Shown here: one piece after another, positions 31,718 through 43,480 of the stretch
Numbering within the stretch: the stretch's first letter is position 1
How the letters are laid out: every line of letters starts with the position of its first letter
Source of the DNA: Spinacia oleracea
Lineage: Eukaryota; Streptophyta; Magnoliopsida; Caryophyllales; Amaranthaceae
Direction: 5' to 3'
Assembly (NCBI RefSeq): GCF_020520425.1
Contig: NC_079487.1
Span: 109,464,141-109,528,140 of the forward strand
Length of the DNA: 64,000 bases
Translations under genes and position numbers: made by a program
Notes under the pieces: generated by a model
The model's database searches: none
Told to the model about the DNA's origin: nothing
The model's input: only the letters and a program-made list of their open reading frames with translations

Positions 31718-32548
31718 TTAAGAATGTTGTTTTTACATATTACTCAGGTATTTAACATGGTCAAAGTCGATAAATAAATAGTGTGAAAAGTCAATGTGGT
31801 GCATCTATTAAGAAACTGGAGAAGTATTACATGACTGGGGCATGCTCTTTGTCTTAATTAATTTAAATCAATATGTCATTAATTTCAAGTATAGATATTA
31901 TATTTTATCCGTTCCTTAAATATTGGATCATGTTTATTTTACGCTTTTACACCACACAATTTTGACTCTTAATCTCTCGATTATGCATATCGATACGAAC
32001 TGAACAAGATCCTACACGATTACATATTTCCTTATGTATATATTACAAAATATGGTTAAAGGTACGACGTGAGTATTAAAAAAGACAAAATGGTGCGATA
32101 TTTATGAAACGAATGAAATACTAGTTATTGACTCAGGTAACGCCCCTTAACGTTCATCAATTATTATTATTATTATTTTCTTATCAAAATGATTTATAAA
32201 CTTCATTACGCACTCTATCCATTTCTAAATAAATATCTCACTTTGACAGATACACTGGTCAATACAATCAACCTTTAGCATATCATACACACGCCCTCGT
32301 TAATTTATTTTTGCAGGTCTACATTTTATTTTAATTTATTAGTTACTTTGACTACATTCATGGCCATATACTTAGCATGAAATATATAATAATCCACCAA
32401 AAAATTTCCTCCACAAATCGATTTTTCCAGAAATTCTCCAACTTTAATCTTATCTCCATAAAAAGTCGGCCAAATGCCTACTAAACTACAGGCCATCATT
32501 GAAAGTACCCAAAAAATCTGGACACCCATACCTAAAATCATCATCCAG

Positions 32549-32564
32549 CACGAGCCTAACACAC
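32549..32564 (+). promoter_or_regulatory. Candidate iron-dependent regulatory sequence of the ferritin promoter
   Basis: CACGAGCCTAACACAC lies 172 bases upstream of the ferritin ATG. It resembles the iron-dependent regulatory sequence of plant ferritin promoters (CACGAG followed by a CC..CCAC-like half), which represses the gene when iron is low. A G-box CACGTG follows at 32584-32589. The match is from memory and the second half is imperfect. Confidence 0.45.
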
Positions 32565-32735
32565 GCCTCATATCTCAACCCTCCACGTGTCTCTCCATCC
32601 AACGGCACATATTTCAGACCTAGCTCCCTCCACACGCCCTTAAAACCTCTCATCCTCCTCTTCCTCACTTACTCCACTCACTCTCATCTTCTACCTTCAT
32701 CTTTCTCTCTCCTTCAATTTTCCGCCATTTTCAAG

Positions 32736-35623
32736 ATGCTTCTCAGAGCTTCCCCATCTTTCTCTCTCCTCGCCAACAATGGCGGAGATGCACACTCTCT
32801 CTCATCGGCGAATTCTGTTTCGAATTCTCTGACCTTTTCTCCCTCCTCTCTCCGAATTTCGTCGTCGGCGAAAAACCCTAACGGCGGTTTCTCCGTGTCG
32901 GCGGCGTTGCAGGAATCTAACAGCCGTCCGTTGACCGGCGTTATTTTTGAGCCGTTTGAGGAGGTGAAGAAGGAGTTGTCTATGGTGCCTACTGTTCCCC
33001 AGGATTCTCTTGCTCGCCAGAAATACGCCGATGACTGTGAATCCGCCATAAATGAACAAATCAAGTAATTCTCATTCCTCTTCCTCTGTTTCTTTAATTA
33101 TGTTACAGTTTCTTGCTTATTTGTATGCTGGATTTCTGGAAATGGCTTGAATTATGGTTTGTGATGCGTGTATGTCATCCTCATATTGTCGATTTATCTA
33201 CAGAGTAGTTCTTTCGCATTTGGTTTTCTTTCTTATTTATCTACGGATATTCTAGAAATTGCTTGAATTATTGCTTGTTTGATCTTTGATTTGTATAAAT
33301 TCAGTCTCATTTCGTTGATTTATCTGGAAATTACTTGAATTGTGGTTTCTAACCTGTATTTTTGGCCCAGTTTCCTTGATGTATGAGACTATGATGTATT
33401 TGATTCCCATTTATGGCGTTCTTTCTATTTATGGATTTGGTATTTTTTTACCTGATTTTGTTGGGGAAGTTCTACGTTGCTTTTATTGATAGAGTAATTG
33501 TTACTTAACTTCAAAAAATTTGGGGTTCTTGCAGTGTGGAATACAATGTTTCATACGTTTATCACGCGATGTTTGCTTACTTTGATCGAGACAATGTGGC
33601 ACTCAAAGGTCTTGCAAAGTAAATCGCTCGACAATCACCTTTTTTCCCCTTTTGTAGTTGCTTTAATTTGTGTAATTTAGTAATTATAGTGAATTGGTTT
33701 TACTTTATGATTAGGTTTTTCAAGGAATCTAGTGTGGAGGAAAGGGAGCATGCTGAAAAGTTGATGGAATACCAGGTGCTTTAAACATTAATCAACCCAA
33801 AAGGATGGTTCAATTTATGTCATTTAGGGTTATTATACTTATTATTCACTGTGGATTGCAGAACATGCGTGGTGGGAAGGTGAAATTGCAATCAATTCTG
33901 ATGCCTCTTTCTGAATTTGATCATGAGGAAAAGGGAGATGCTTTGCATGGTGGGTTTTCTTGTTCAACCTTGAAACTTGATTTATGATTGATTTTATTCT
34001 TTATTTGGTTTTATGCTGAGATGTAGATCTGCATTTGTGATTGTCCTATTAATTAATTTAAGAAATAATGGATCTTAGCTAGGAGTATAGGACGTGTGCT
34101 GCATTTTGTTATGTTGTACTCAATGGGAACGAGTTAGTGCTTTTGGTGTAGGGTATATGTTAACATCAATGTGCTTTTTAAAGGATTAACGATTTAATGG
34201 GTTCTTCATGGGCACAACGTGTAGAGATATCACACAGTTTACTTTTCTTCTTTATGTCCACTTGCGATTTAAAATAATCACGGCTTTCTTAATTAATTCT
34301 CGGCTCTTTGAAATATATTTGTGAGAAGAAAGGTTTGATGGAAAGAAAGTATTACTCTGTATTTGATATAGTTTTATGCCTGATATGGGATATTAGTAGA
34401 AATGGAAGTGGTAAATTACTTAATGAAGTACATGAATTAGTTGTTTACGATTCTTACAAATTACAATAGACTAGTGGCTTACTTAACCTCCTCTAACCTT
34501 TGGGTTACTGGTTCCAAATATTTCACTTCTTGCAATCAATTAAATTGTTTTTGATACTTCCTTGGAAGTTGGCAATAACATGAAAATTGCCCTTATTCGT
34601 TTAATTGTACTTGTAGCTTCCGTGTTTGATTAGTTCACAGCCTGCAATTTACTACGTAGTTTTTTGCAGATTCGATGTACAATTTTAACATGCTTCCTTT
34701 GTTAAATTCAACAATGACTTAAACTTATGATACTTTTCAATCTGTATTGAATTGAGTGTGTTATATACTGGTGACACACTCTAATGATCATAAACCTACC
34801 TAGTCCTTGCTTCCTTGGTGACAAGCGAGTCCTTCTTGTGCTTCTGAGACTTTATTGTCAAACATCTTTGGTGTGATTGTGCATTAGTTTTGGTGCACCA
34901 CTGTTTGTTTAAGGAATATGTGGAGGAGTATATGTTTCCTCACAACTGGGTCTGATATCTTTCACTTGACTGCTTCGATCCGTGGAGAGAATGTCACAGG
35001 AACTTGTATTGTGGATTTGTGGTGTATTTTCTTGCCAGTTCTCACAGTAATGATTTTGTTTGTTTATGATGCAGCTATGGAACTTGCCTTGTCCCTGGAA
35101 AAGCTCGTTAATGAAAAATTGTTGAACTTGCACCATGTAAGGATTAGCAACCCACTTACTCGTTTGTTGTTTGATTAGTCCTTCATTTTATTCAATCTGC
35201 AATTGTAGTTTGCAACATATGGCTCTTGCTGATAATAATTTCACAACTCTCTGCCTTCCAGGTAGCTGAGAAGAGTAATGATGTTCAATTACAAGAATTT
35301 ATTGAGGGCTTTTTCTTAAACGAACAGGTAAGTTCATTTCCCTGGTTATCTATTGAAAATTCCGTAACATACAGATGGTATGCCCTTGATATGTGTAGAA
35401 TCTGGGTTGTAAATGTGTGTTCATTGTTTCACAGGTTGAAGCCATAAAGAAAATCTCAGAATATGTTGCTCAGCTCCGAAGAATTGGCAAGGGACATGGT
35501 AAGTTATCTGCCTTCATTTGATACTGATTCTCTCCATTGTTTGATTCATTAATTAGCATTGATGCAAATTTTATGGTTTATGGCTCAGGTGTATGGCACT
35601 TTGATCAGACCCTACTGAACTAG
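32736..35623 (+). CDS. FER: Plastid ferritin, eight exons, 262 residues
   Basis: Iron-storage protein of the plastid stroma that oxidises Fe(II) and keeps it as a mineral inside a 24-subunit shell. Exons: 32736-33064, 33535-33618, 33715-33775, 33862-33949, 35075-35136, 35262-35327, 35435-35498 and 35589-35623; all introns are GT..AG and phases agree, giving 789 nt including TAG. Residues about 1-50 are Ser-rich and fit a transit peptide, followed by the plant extension peptide. The ferroxidase residues of H-type ferritins are present by alignment: Glu112, Tyr119, Glu146, Glu147, His150 ([10 protein letters not shown]), Glu196 and Gln230. The C-terminus reads [15 protein letters not shown]. 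Eight exons and seven introns is the standard plant ferritin structure. The ATG chosen is the first in the Ser-rich N-terminus after a CT-rich leader. Nothing suggests damage. Confidence 0.96.
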
Positions 35624-37235
35624 GGAGACACAGCTGCTGCTTGAAGAGTTTGATTTCTATTGAAGAAATTTGTCGACATATTGCAGGATGGGCAGATTTA
35701 TGCAACTTCTCATGTCTGGAACTGGGGTTGTTTTAGTTCCAAAAGTTTTACCCTTGGTACTGTTGCTCAAATGGAAATGTAAGACCTGCATTTAGTTGAT
35801 TAAGCTAGGAAATACGTGTTTGAGTTAGGAAGAAAGTGTTAGAATTAACTTTGCTCATCTTATTCGGGATGTCCATATTGTTTCAGCTTATTTCAAAACT
35901 CTATTGAAGAAATTTGTGGTTTCGTCCTGAGTAATCGGTCTCCAATTTTTTACTGAAGATACAAGTGTGGGGATGGTGCAATCTTTTCCGATTTGAAACT
36001 GATCTTTTCGTCTCCATAAAATACAGTCCTTACCCTCAGTTACTTGAAGCAATTAAGATCCATGATGCCATGAAAATAAAATGACACTTACACCCGAATT
36101 TTCCCTTTCTGAATTTAGTTTGAAAGCAATACATATCATATTATCACGTCATGAAGTCCAATTTGAGCCAGTAGAATTTGTTGTCAAAAAAATCTCATTG
36201 CACAATGACCATGAATAGAGTAGCAATGATAAGACCAAAGAAACACTGACGTTAATTTTGAGCAGAGATTGCTACCAAACACATAATGGTAAATTGTACT
36301 AAAAGAAAGACGAATAAAATTGTTCAATGGAGTTCTGGAAACATAATTGGGCAAAAAATTATATACGACTGAAGATGAGGACAATGATGATGCAAACACT
36401 TGGTAGAAAATGTTGTTTTCTTGGTCATTAGAGAGCAAAGAAAGTTGATTACTGGAACTTTTTCTTTTCTTGCGAGCAATAGTTAAAACAAACGCTTATT
36501 GACTGATAAAACGCATACCTGTGATTTTGATGATCACATAAATGGAGATCTCAAAAGCTAGCAATATTCTAGCTGCTAGCCCTGATAAGTGATACTTCAA
36601 GTAATATGATCATGCAAATAACACTGTAACATTCACTTCTCAAAGAAGAGTAAAGAAGAGCTCGCCTCTCATAACAAACCAAACCAAAACGAAACAAAAA
36701 GATCATCTTAAATTGCTGTTGAACAGTTATGTAGCTTCGGGAATACACATGTAAAGCCTGAATAATCAGGCACAAATGTATATCTTTTATCTGGTAGTTG
36801 AACCAGCACAATATAACTATGCAAACCACTACAATAGTACACAATATCACCTCCAATAACAAAAAATAGGAGTTCAACTTGTAGTCACAAATCTCTTATA
36901 TAACAAAAAGTGGCAAAGAAATAACAGCATAATTTTGAATTGCTGTTGGACAGTTAGTATAGGAAAGGAACTAGACATGTAAATCATGAATACTCAGGTA
37001 TAAATGTGTGTCTTTTATCTGGTAGTTGAGCCAGCACATTATAAGCCCTGCAAACCACCACAAGAATTCACACTAGTCGGCACTAGTATCTGATAAAAGA
37101 GAAAATACCAGTGGCCTTGCAGTTTACCTGACAATGCACCCAAAATTTCCAGCCATGTTTCGAATACGGCACAAGGCAGCAAAGAGAATTAGTCCTCTGG
37201 TAACAGAACAGCAGAAAATACCCTCAGAATCCAAT
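35624..37235. other. Intergenic region between convergent ferritin and transporter genes
   Basis: Holds the 3' UTRs of both genes; ferritin probably ends by about 35.95 kb. It contains no convincing gene. A diverged direct repeat of about 130 bases is present at 36712-36840 and 36946-37075. Confidence 0.6.
36712..37075. repeat. Diverged direct repeat downstream of the transporter gene
   Basis: The phrase CTTTTATCTGGTAGTTGA, with flanking matches (ACATGTAAA..TGAATA.TCAGG, CCAGCACA.TATAA, GCAAACCAC.ACAA), occurs at about 36784 and again at about 37013, with 230-base spacing. About 130 bases align in each copy. No terminal inverted repeats or coding sequence are apparent. Confidence 0.75.
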
Positions 37236-38363
37236 TTATTTCCCTAGTCTTAGTTCAGAGTTAGGCTCCAAATTTTCTTCATTTTTGCTTTGCAATTCCA
37301 ACAGTTTCTGTTCTTCCTCTTGGGTTTCTTGTGGTTCTGCAGCTTTCATAGGCTTGGGTTTATTGCTTGTAGATTGCTGATACATAACACCACCCAACAT
37401 ACATACAAGAAGACCAATTGTCCCCACAACAGTTGAATGTTTATCCCAGATGATAAGGTTGATAACAACTGTTAGTAACTTGTTCACTATTCCAAGAACT
37501 GTAAAGCCTGTGGCAGATATGGCTTTTCGGCAAGAAAACCCAAAAAATGAGATTGAAAGTCCAAACAAGCAAGATAATCCCACCGGAAGGATAACGCTAA
37601 ACGAATGCCAATCTGACTCATCAGAAATCTCATGCTTTATCTTCTTCAGCTCGCCCATAACAAACAGCTCTAATGGAAAGAGTAGGAGAGCCTCAAGATT
37701 ATTGTACAACACAAGGCCCCATGTGTTCAAACCAATGGTCATAACCACATGTTTTATATATACAAAATCAATGGACATGCTAACAAGGTAAGCTAATGCC
37801 CAGCTATAAGCCATCACTGTGAATTGATAATCTGTCATCACGTAAATGACACTTCCACCGAAGATAGTGGCAAGTGAGGCCCAAGTTTTTAGTGCTGGCC
37901 ATGGCTGGTGCAGAAAGAGTGTCTCTCCAATGGCAACAAAAATGGGGACTACAGAACGAAAGACAATGAAAGTGTCTACATTGGCATGGAGGAGGAGCTC
38001 ACTATTGGTGAAAAGAGAGAGATAGAAGATAATCGCAGCCGGAAGGAACCGCCACATGGTCATAAGGTCAAGACGGTCATGCTCTACACACTTTAGCCAC
38101 CCACAAACTAAAACACCGGCAGCACTGGTGAAATACTGCAGCGCTGTGAGTGCACCAGGATATGGAAACTTCATAACAGCCCATTTATTAATGATCGAGA
38201 GTAAAGATGCTGAAAGACAATACCCAGCAGCTACTCCATAGACAGATACTTGCTGACGCAAGATACTGTACCATGTCACTTGAACTTCAGACACAGATGA
38301 TCCATTTGCATCTGCATTTTTATTCACTTCACTAGATTTCGGATTCTCGACGTCACCAGACAT
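37236..38363 (-). CDS. GONST3: Golgi GDP-sugar transporter, GONST3-like (NST/TPT family)
   Basis: A 375-residue multi-spanning transporter of the nucleotide-sugar/triose-phosphate translocator family, expected to exchange a GDP-sugar for GMP across the Golgi membrane. The text matches plant GONST3 (also named GGLT1, GDP-L-galactose) more closely than GONST4/GFT1: YGVAAGYCLSASLLSIINKW, KFPYPGALTALQYFTS, LLLHANVDTFIVFRS and SFFGFSCRKAISATGFTVLG. The GDP-sugar recognition motif appears as GIVNK at residues 291-295. About ten hydrophobic segments are visible between residues 40 and 330; the tail is charged (QETQEEEQK). The CDS has no intron. The ATG at 38363 lies directly after a pyrimidine-rich AG acceptor, so a 5'-UTR intron ends at the start codon. 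Substrate assignment (GDP-galactose versus another GDP-sugar) is uncertain. Confidence 0.93.
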   Translation of the reverse strand: MSGDVENPKSSEVNKNADANGSSVSEVQVTWYSILRQQVSVYGVAAGYCLSASLLSIINKWAVMKFPYPGALTALQYFTSAAGVLVCGWLKCVEHDRLDLMTMWRFLPAAIIFYLSLFTNSELLLHANVDTFIVFRSVVPIFVAIGETLFLHQPWPALKTWASLATIFGGSVIYVMTDYQFTVMAYSWALAYLVSMSIDFVYIKHVVMTIGLNTWGLVLYNNLEALLLFPLELFVMGELKKIKHEISDESDWHSFSVILPVGLSCLFGLSISFFGFSCRKAISATGFTVLGIVNKLLTVVINLIIWDKHSTVVGTIGLLVCMLGGVMYQQSTSNKPKPMKAAEPQETQEEEQKLLELQSKNEENLEPNSELRLGK

Positions 38364-39480
38364 CTGGAAAAAAAAAATCAAAAAGTTTCCTTTGAGAAGC
38401 AATCAATATATGACATCAGTGGAACTCATTTGATATTCAGGATACTGCAAACATATTTTTCCAATCAAATAGTCACCATACTGAGAAATTGTTAATGGTA
38501 CTCAACAAGTTCCAATAAAACTATTAATGCACAGCTGTAATGTGAAAACAGATTATTAAGCAAGTTCATGCTGTCCATCAGTGTATCAAAAATCACACAA
38601 CAAGAAAACTGCATCCGCATATTTGTCAAATCATCGAGTTGAAAAATCAAATTGAGAAATAAAAACGTGAAGAAAAAAATTGTGAAATATGGGGAATGAC
38701 ACCTGGATTCAATAAGCAACCTATGTACATCTTAAATTTAACAAATAATCTAAGAAACTGAACGATTTTGGTTAATAATCCCTCCATTTTTTCATAATCT
38801 TACAATTCAAGATCCAAGTTTACCTATCTGATCCTACTCCCCTCAAATTCGGTAGCAGAACCCAGATCTTTTGCAAATTGGTTCTTAGTCTTCAAACACG
38901 TATAAACCCTAAATCAAACACCATATCCCAAAATCTAAAATTACAACTAACGATCACATTATTTCATTCCTACAGCAAAAATCAATAGTCTAGTTCCAAC
39001 ATGCAGCAGCAATTTCTCATTGCAACTTGCAATTACTTACACTCAGGCCCGTCTCTGAGCCACTAATCCTAATGGATATGAGAATCATGTCGAAAAGGAT
39101 AATTCGAATTTCAAGTAGAATCATGAAGTGGGTATAGACTAATTAGACGCAAAACACAGCTAACAAGAAACCCAGCAGAATGTATTTAACAATTTGAAAC
39201 CATCATATCAGAAAATTACAAATAACACTTTTTGAATCGATAAAAATAAAAAATCAACAGAAATTTCCAAAAGAAAATCGATACAAAATAGAGAATACCG
39301 AAAATAGCAGCAGCAGAGGAGAGGTGGTTGGCAGGGCCGAGCAGAGGTGGTGCCGTGGTTATACAACTACAATTCTACAAGATGCTGCTTTTGTTGGAGG
39401 GTTTTAAGAGAAGAAAGGAGATGCAGCTGTGAGTCTGTGACTATGCGATTGAAGGTTGAGGAGAGAGGAAATTCATCTGT
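38364..39480 (-). other. Probable 5'-UTR exon and intron of the GONST3-like gene
   Basis: The acceptor CCAG lies against the ATG at 38363. On the - strand a likely donor, TTTTCG followed by GTATTC, is found at about 39299, preceded by a purine- and CT-rich leader (about 39300-39480). The intron would be about 935 bases and holds no coding sequence. UTR introns of this size are common in plant transporter genes. The transcription start was not located. Confidence 0.55.
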
Positions 39481-39509
39481 TTTTTTTTCCTTTATTCTTT
39501 TCTCTTCTA

Positions 39510-39835
39510 CTCCCTCCGTCCCTTAGTACTCGCACCGGTTTAACCGGTGCGGAGTTTAAGACATTTGAATTGACTTATTAATTTAATGGATGTTAGTTGA
39601 TAGTGGAGTATTTTTTTAATATAGTTAGTGGGAAATGTGTAAGAGGTGGGGAGTGGTGAGTGGGGATGTGAATTTTTAAATGATTTTTTGTAGGGAATAG
39701 GGGTGTAGGTGGGGTTAGTAAATAAGTGTGAGAAATAATATAATATTGGTATAAATTTCCATTTATAGAAGCGGTGCAAGTATTAAGGGACGGCCCGAAA
39801 AGGAAAGCGGTGCGAGTATTAAGGGACGGGGGGAG
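39510..39835. mobile_element. Stowaway-like MITE upstream of the GONST3-like gene
   Basis: Starts CTCCCTCCGTCCCTTAGTAC after TA and ends in ..GTATTAAGGGACGGGGGGAG before TA, with a near-perfect inverted repeat of about 28 bases (both arms contain CGGTGCGAGTA). The end motif AGCGGTG.AAG/GAGTATTAAGGGACGG is duplicated next to itself at about 39769-39795. Length about 326 bases, no coding capacity. It lies just outside the presumed leader. Confidence 0.88.
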
Positions 39836-40537
39836 TACAAAACTTGGATTACAACAATAACGATTTTTAACTAGAAAAAGAGTATTGTAAATGGGTAAAA
39901 TAAAAATAAAATAAAATAAAATAATAAAAATAAAAATAAAAGCAAAAACAAAAACAAAGGGGGTAAGTTAAAACGTTATATATACGGAGTACAAAAATAA
40001 CACAGGTTAAGTAATGCCTAAGTGAGGCATTAGATAGGCACTTGCATACAAAAATAAAGTTTGAATTTTCATATCTTTTGGAATAGTAAATTAGTAACGC
40101 ATTATGGACAGCTTCAAAATTTCGTGCATTTAAAACTATGGATCGGGAACTGTTACTTCTTAACTCGATTCATGTTTCTGTTTTGAGATCGACTTGTAAT
40201 TGATAATTCTCGATGGTTGGGAATATAATTTCTGCATATTGGTGAGGAATATTGAGGTTGTACATTGGTTTTAGTTTCATCAAAGTCGCATGACTTTTAA
40301 AGATTTTACACGATGTTGTACGTTCGGTTTGCAATAGCGTTTAAAAAGTTTCTGGCCCACAAGCATTCCACTTAACATTTTTTCGGGATTCTTTACGTCG
40401 GTTTCAGATTTTGTTGAAGTTTTGTTCTATTTTTTTAAAGACGATAAGTTCTTCAAAAAAATTGCCCTTCACTTTCTATTTCTCATCATTCTACCCTTCT
40501 TCAAAAGAATGTGTCCTCAAACTCCCATCACTAAGGG
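39836..40537. other. Non-coding AT-rich intergenic DNA
   Basis: A-rich stretch (39840-39960 with AAAAT-type simple sequence), then DNA in which I see nothing. Confidence 0.5.
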
Positions 40538-41329
40538 GTCGTTTGGTTCACTGAATTGGAATGGAATGGTATGGAGTTAGAATCCATTCCATCCATTTTA
40601 TTGTTTGGTTGGACTATTTTGGAATGGAATGTCATACCAAAGGGGTTCTAATCCCACCCTTATCCCCAGGAATCCCATTTCCACCTCTCCCCCTAAGATT
40701 CACAATCCATTCCACCTTTGATACAAACCTAATTACTTCATCGTTGATAAACCCTAATTACTTACAAACGCCGCCACTGTCGTTGGCTAATCTTCACCGG
40801 CTACCGTCATCTCTTTGCCGGCCACCAGGCACCAGGTAGAACTTATATTCGCCGACAACCAGTTGATGCGATTGGGTTTTGGATTATTGTTGAATATTGG
40901 ATCGTGGATTGTTTCCGTGTTGCTTCTTCGGTTAATCAATAGAGTATACAATTTATATTTTGATTTTTTTTCTTGAATTCGTAAGTAGCTGGAGGTATAT
41001 CAAATTACTTGAATTGGTATTAAGATACCATTTTTCTTTTTCTTCTTTTTTAAAAATTATGTTTTTAGTTGTTGTTTTGATGAATACAGGAGTACTTAAT
41101 TTTAATTCTTTTTTTTAATTGATATTTATAAAATTTATCATTTTTGGATTAATTGTACAAGTTTGAATGTCTGATAATCCATTCCAAAAATGAACCAAAC
41201 ATTATAAATGTGATGAAATCCATTCCATGATTCAACCAAACAACTTTGGATTGGTATGGGATTTTGAATCCATACCCCCCTGGTATGAGATTCCATACCA
41301 TTCCATTCCAATTCAGTGAACCAAACGAC
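40538..41329. mobile_element. MULE-type non-autonomous DNA transposon (792 bp)
   Basis: The ends form an inverted repeat of about 38 bases beginning GTCGTTTGGTTCACTGAATT. The element is flanked by a perfect 9-base direct repeat, CACTAAGGG (40529-40537 and 41330-41338), the target size of Mutator-like elements. Inside, no transposase is found. A stretch near 40750-40840 with better coding composition (CGCCGCC, CACCGGC) could be a captured fragment but is not recognisable. Confidence 0.85.
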
Positions 41330-41338
41330 CACTAAGGG

Positions 41339-41993
41339 AGAGAGATAAATCAGATACGTTGAACATTGAACGCAGTAACACCTCCAAAGTCATTTGGTAA
41401 ACCCATCTTGTAAACGCTATCATCATATGCCTCTAGTATCTTGAACCATGAAATCATTCAAATCAATCTAACCACAATGTCCACTAAACATAAGAATCAA
41501 AACAACTTTGAGTCTCTGTGTGCATCTGCACCAAATCACCAACATCATTGTCGAAGGAGACAATTTGATGGTGACCCCCTTAAAACATTTGGAAAATCCC
41601 TTGGAAAATTAGCGCTATTATTTGTGATGCAGGGTTGGAATTAGAGACGTTCGAGTCCATATCTTTTCAACATTGTTTCCGGGAGGCTAACCAGTGGATT
41701 TTATGGTTGACAAAAGTCATTCGTCCCCGACTCTTTCACATTGGTTCTCCTCTTTTAATGACTTTATTTCCCTCATCGGCAAGGATTCTTTTAGATTGAC
41801 CTACTATTCCGGCTTAACCTATCTTAATAAAATAAAAAGCTCGACAAGTGAAAATTATGAAAAAAAACTATTTTAGAAACTACTTGTATATTAAGACGAA
41901 TCTAACAAGATCTCACATGATTAGGTTATTCCTTGTATGTAATCACCAATATTGGTCAAAATGGAGTATTATAGTGAAAAATGAAATAGTGAG
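41339..41993. other. Intergenic DNA, nothing recognised
   Basis: Short open frames at 41441-41644 and 41694-41876 have no recognisable motif. Confidence 0.4.
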
Positions 41994-42950
41994 TACAACA
42001 ACAACAACGACAACAAAGCCTTAGTCCCAAAATGATTTGGGGTCGGCTAACATGAATCTTCGTAGGAGATCGACATTGTCACCAATCAAACCAGAAAGGA
42101 GCAGGAAGTAAAAAGAAAAAAAAACAAGGAAGAGAAAAGTGGAATTAATGAAAGTAAGATAAGAGAAAAATGTATATATTATAGAAGAAATATTGTAAGA
42201 AATAATAAAAAATAAGTAAAGTTTAAATTAAATGAATAAGTAAAATAAGTACATTTCAAAATAGCATGTAAATTTTATTTTATTTTTAAAAAGTGAAGGA
42301 ATTTTAAAAATAAAATAAAATAAAAATAAGAATAAAATAAAAAATAGAAAGAAACAGAAACATGAAACCTGTATAAGTCAAATACTCAAATGAAGTCATC
42401 AATGTATATTCTCTCCCTCCACTCTGTCCTATCAAACGCCGTATTTTCCTCAATCCCAAGAAAACTCATATCGTGCTCAATCACCCTCCTCCAAGTTTTC
42501 TTAGATCTTCCCCTACCCCTTACAATTCTATCACTTTGCCACCCTTCTATCCTCCTAACCGGGGCATCACTTGATCTTCTACTTACATGTCCAAACCATC
42601 TTAAACGATTTTCCATTATCTTAAACTCAATCGGTGCAACCCCTACTTTCTTCCTAATAATCTCATTCCTCAAACGATCATTTCTTGTATGCCCACACAT
42701 CCAACGTAACATGCGCATTTCCGCCACATTCATCTTGTGCAAGTGACAATGTTTCACTGCCCAAACAAAGTCGGTCGAATTGTCGTGCGGTAAAATTTTC
42801 CCTTCAATCTTTGGGCATGCCTGAATCACATAGGAACTCTGTGGCACCTTTCCACTTCAACCAACCTGCTTTGATTCTATGGGCCACATCGCCATCCAAC
42901 TCTCCATCCTTTTGAATAATAGATTCTAAATAACGGAACATTTCAGAGCC
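41994..42950 (-). mobile_element. 5'-truncated RTE-clade LINE
   Basis: The - strand frame 42847-42386 reads KMNVAEMRMLRWMCGHTRND, VGVAPIEFKIMENRLRWFGH and DAPVRRIEGW, the C-terminal region of plant RTE-type LINE reverse transcriptase. Upstream, in another frame, FRYLESIIQKDGELDGDVAH and IKAGWLKWKGAT continue the match, so at least one frameshift is present. The 3' end shows the typical RTE tail: CCGACCCCAAATCATTTTGG, then GTTGTTGTTGTA (41994-42010 on the + strand as ACAACAAC). An AT-rich stretch (42110-42370) separates the coding part from the tail. Dead fragment. Confidence 0.88.
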
Positions 42951-43152
42951 TGATTAAAAGAAAACGAGGGGAGTATACTTTATCCTATCATGACTGAAAA
43001 GGTGACACTGTGAAGATGAGAGGAGGAGAGAGGTGAAACGTCCAAGAAAGCTAAGGTTAATGTTAAGGTGAAGGACTGAAGGGCGTTTGTTAAGTAGGAT
43101 CCTTCTTGGACAAGGTACTGAGTCACTGATGTTCAATCATTTCGAAATGGAA

Positions 43153-43480
43153 TATCCCATTATATGATGTTCCCTTTCCAACTCAAATCAATGGAAATCT
43201 TTACATTAAGGATGCTGAAAATAGGAGGCACAAATCAAATGTCATTTTTGCCAAACACAAATCGTTGTTAGTTGTTGCCAATTGTCAATGAACTAAATCA
43301 CTTTTGTGGAATTTATCCTTCGATGGTTAATCATTGACGATTCGCATCAACTAACAACGATTTGAGTTGGGCATAAATGACAGTTGACTTGTGCATCTTA
43401 AACTCGACATCCTTAATGTAGACATTTTTCTATTGTTGATCCATTAATTTGAGTTCGGAAATGGCACATCAAACGTACGA
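43153..43480. repeat. Foldback (long imperfect inverted repeat, about 330 bp)
   Basis: The left arm (about 43153-43305) and right arm (about 43325-43480) are reverse complements at most positions. Matching pieces include TACATTAAGGATG near 43202 and its complement near 43415, and ATCGTTGTTAGTTG near 43261 with its complement near 43353. The loop is about 20-40 bases. No coding sequence or clear target duplication seen. It is a foldback MITE or a hairpin precursor. Confidence 0.8.

Larger units (their letters stand above)
30478..32500. other. Non-coding DNA with Helitron-like ends and low-complexity tracts
   Basis: Between the Copia remnant and the ferritin promoter I find no credible gene. 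The stretch contains a 16-base G run (30728-30743), a Helitron-type 3' end (31461-31495), a long TA microsatellite (31665-31713), and a decayed Stowaway-like inverted repeat at about 31903-32126. Open frames at 30784-31080 and 31055-31495 have no recognisable motifs and atypical composition. Confidence 0.6.
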
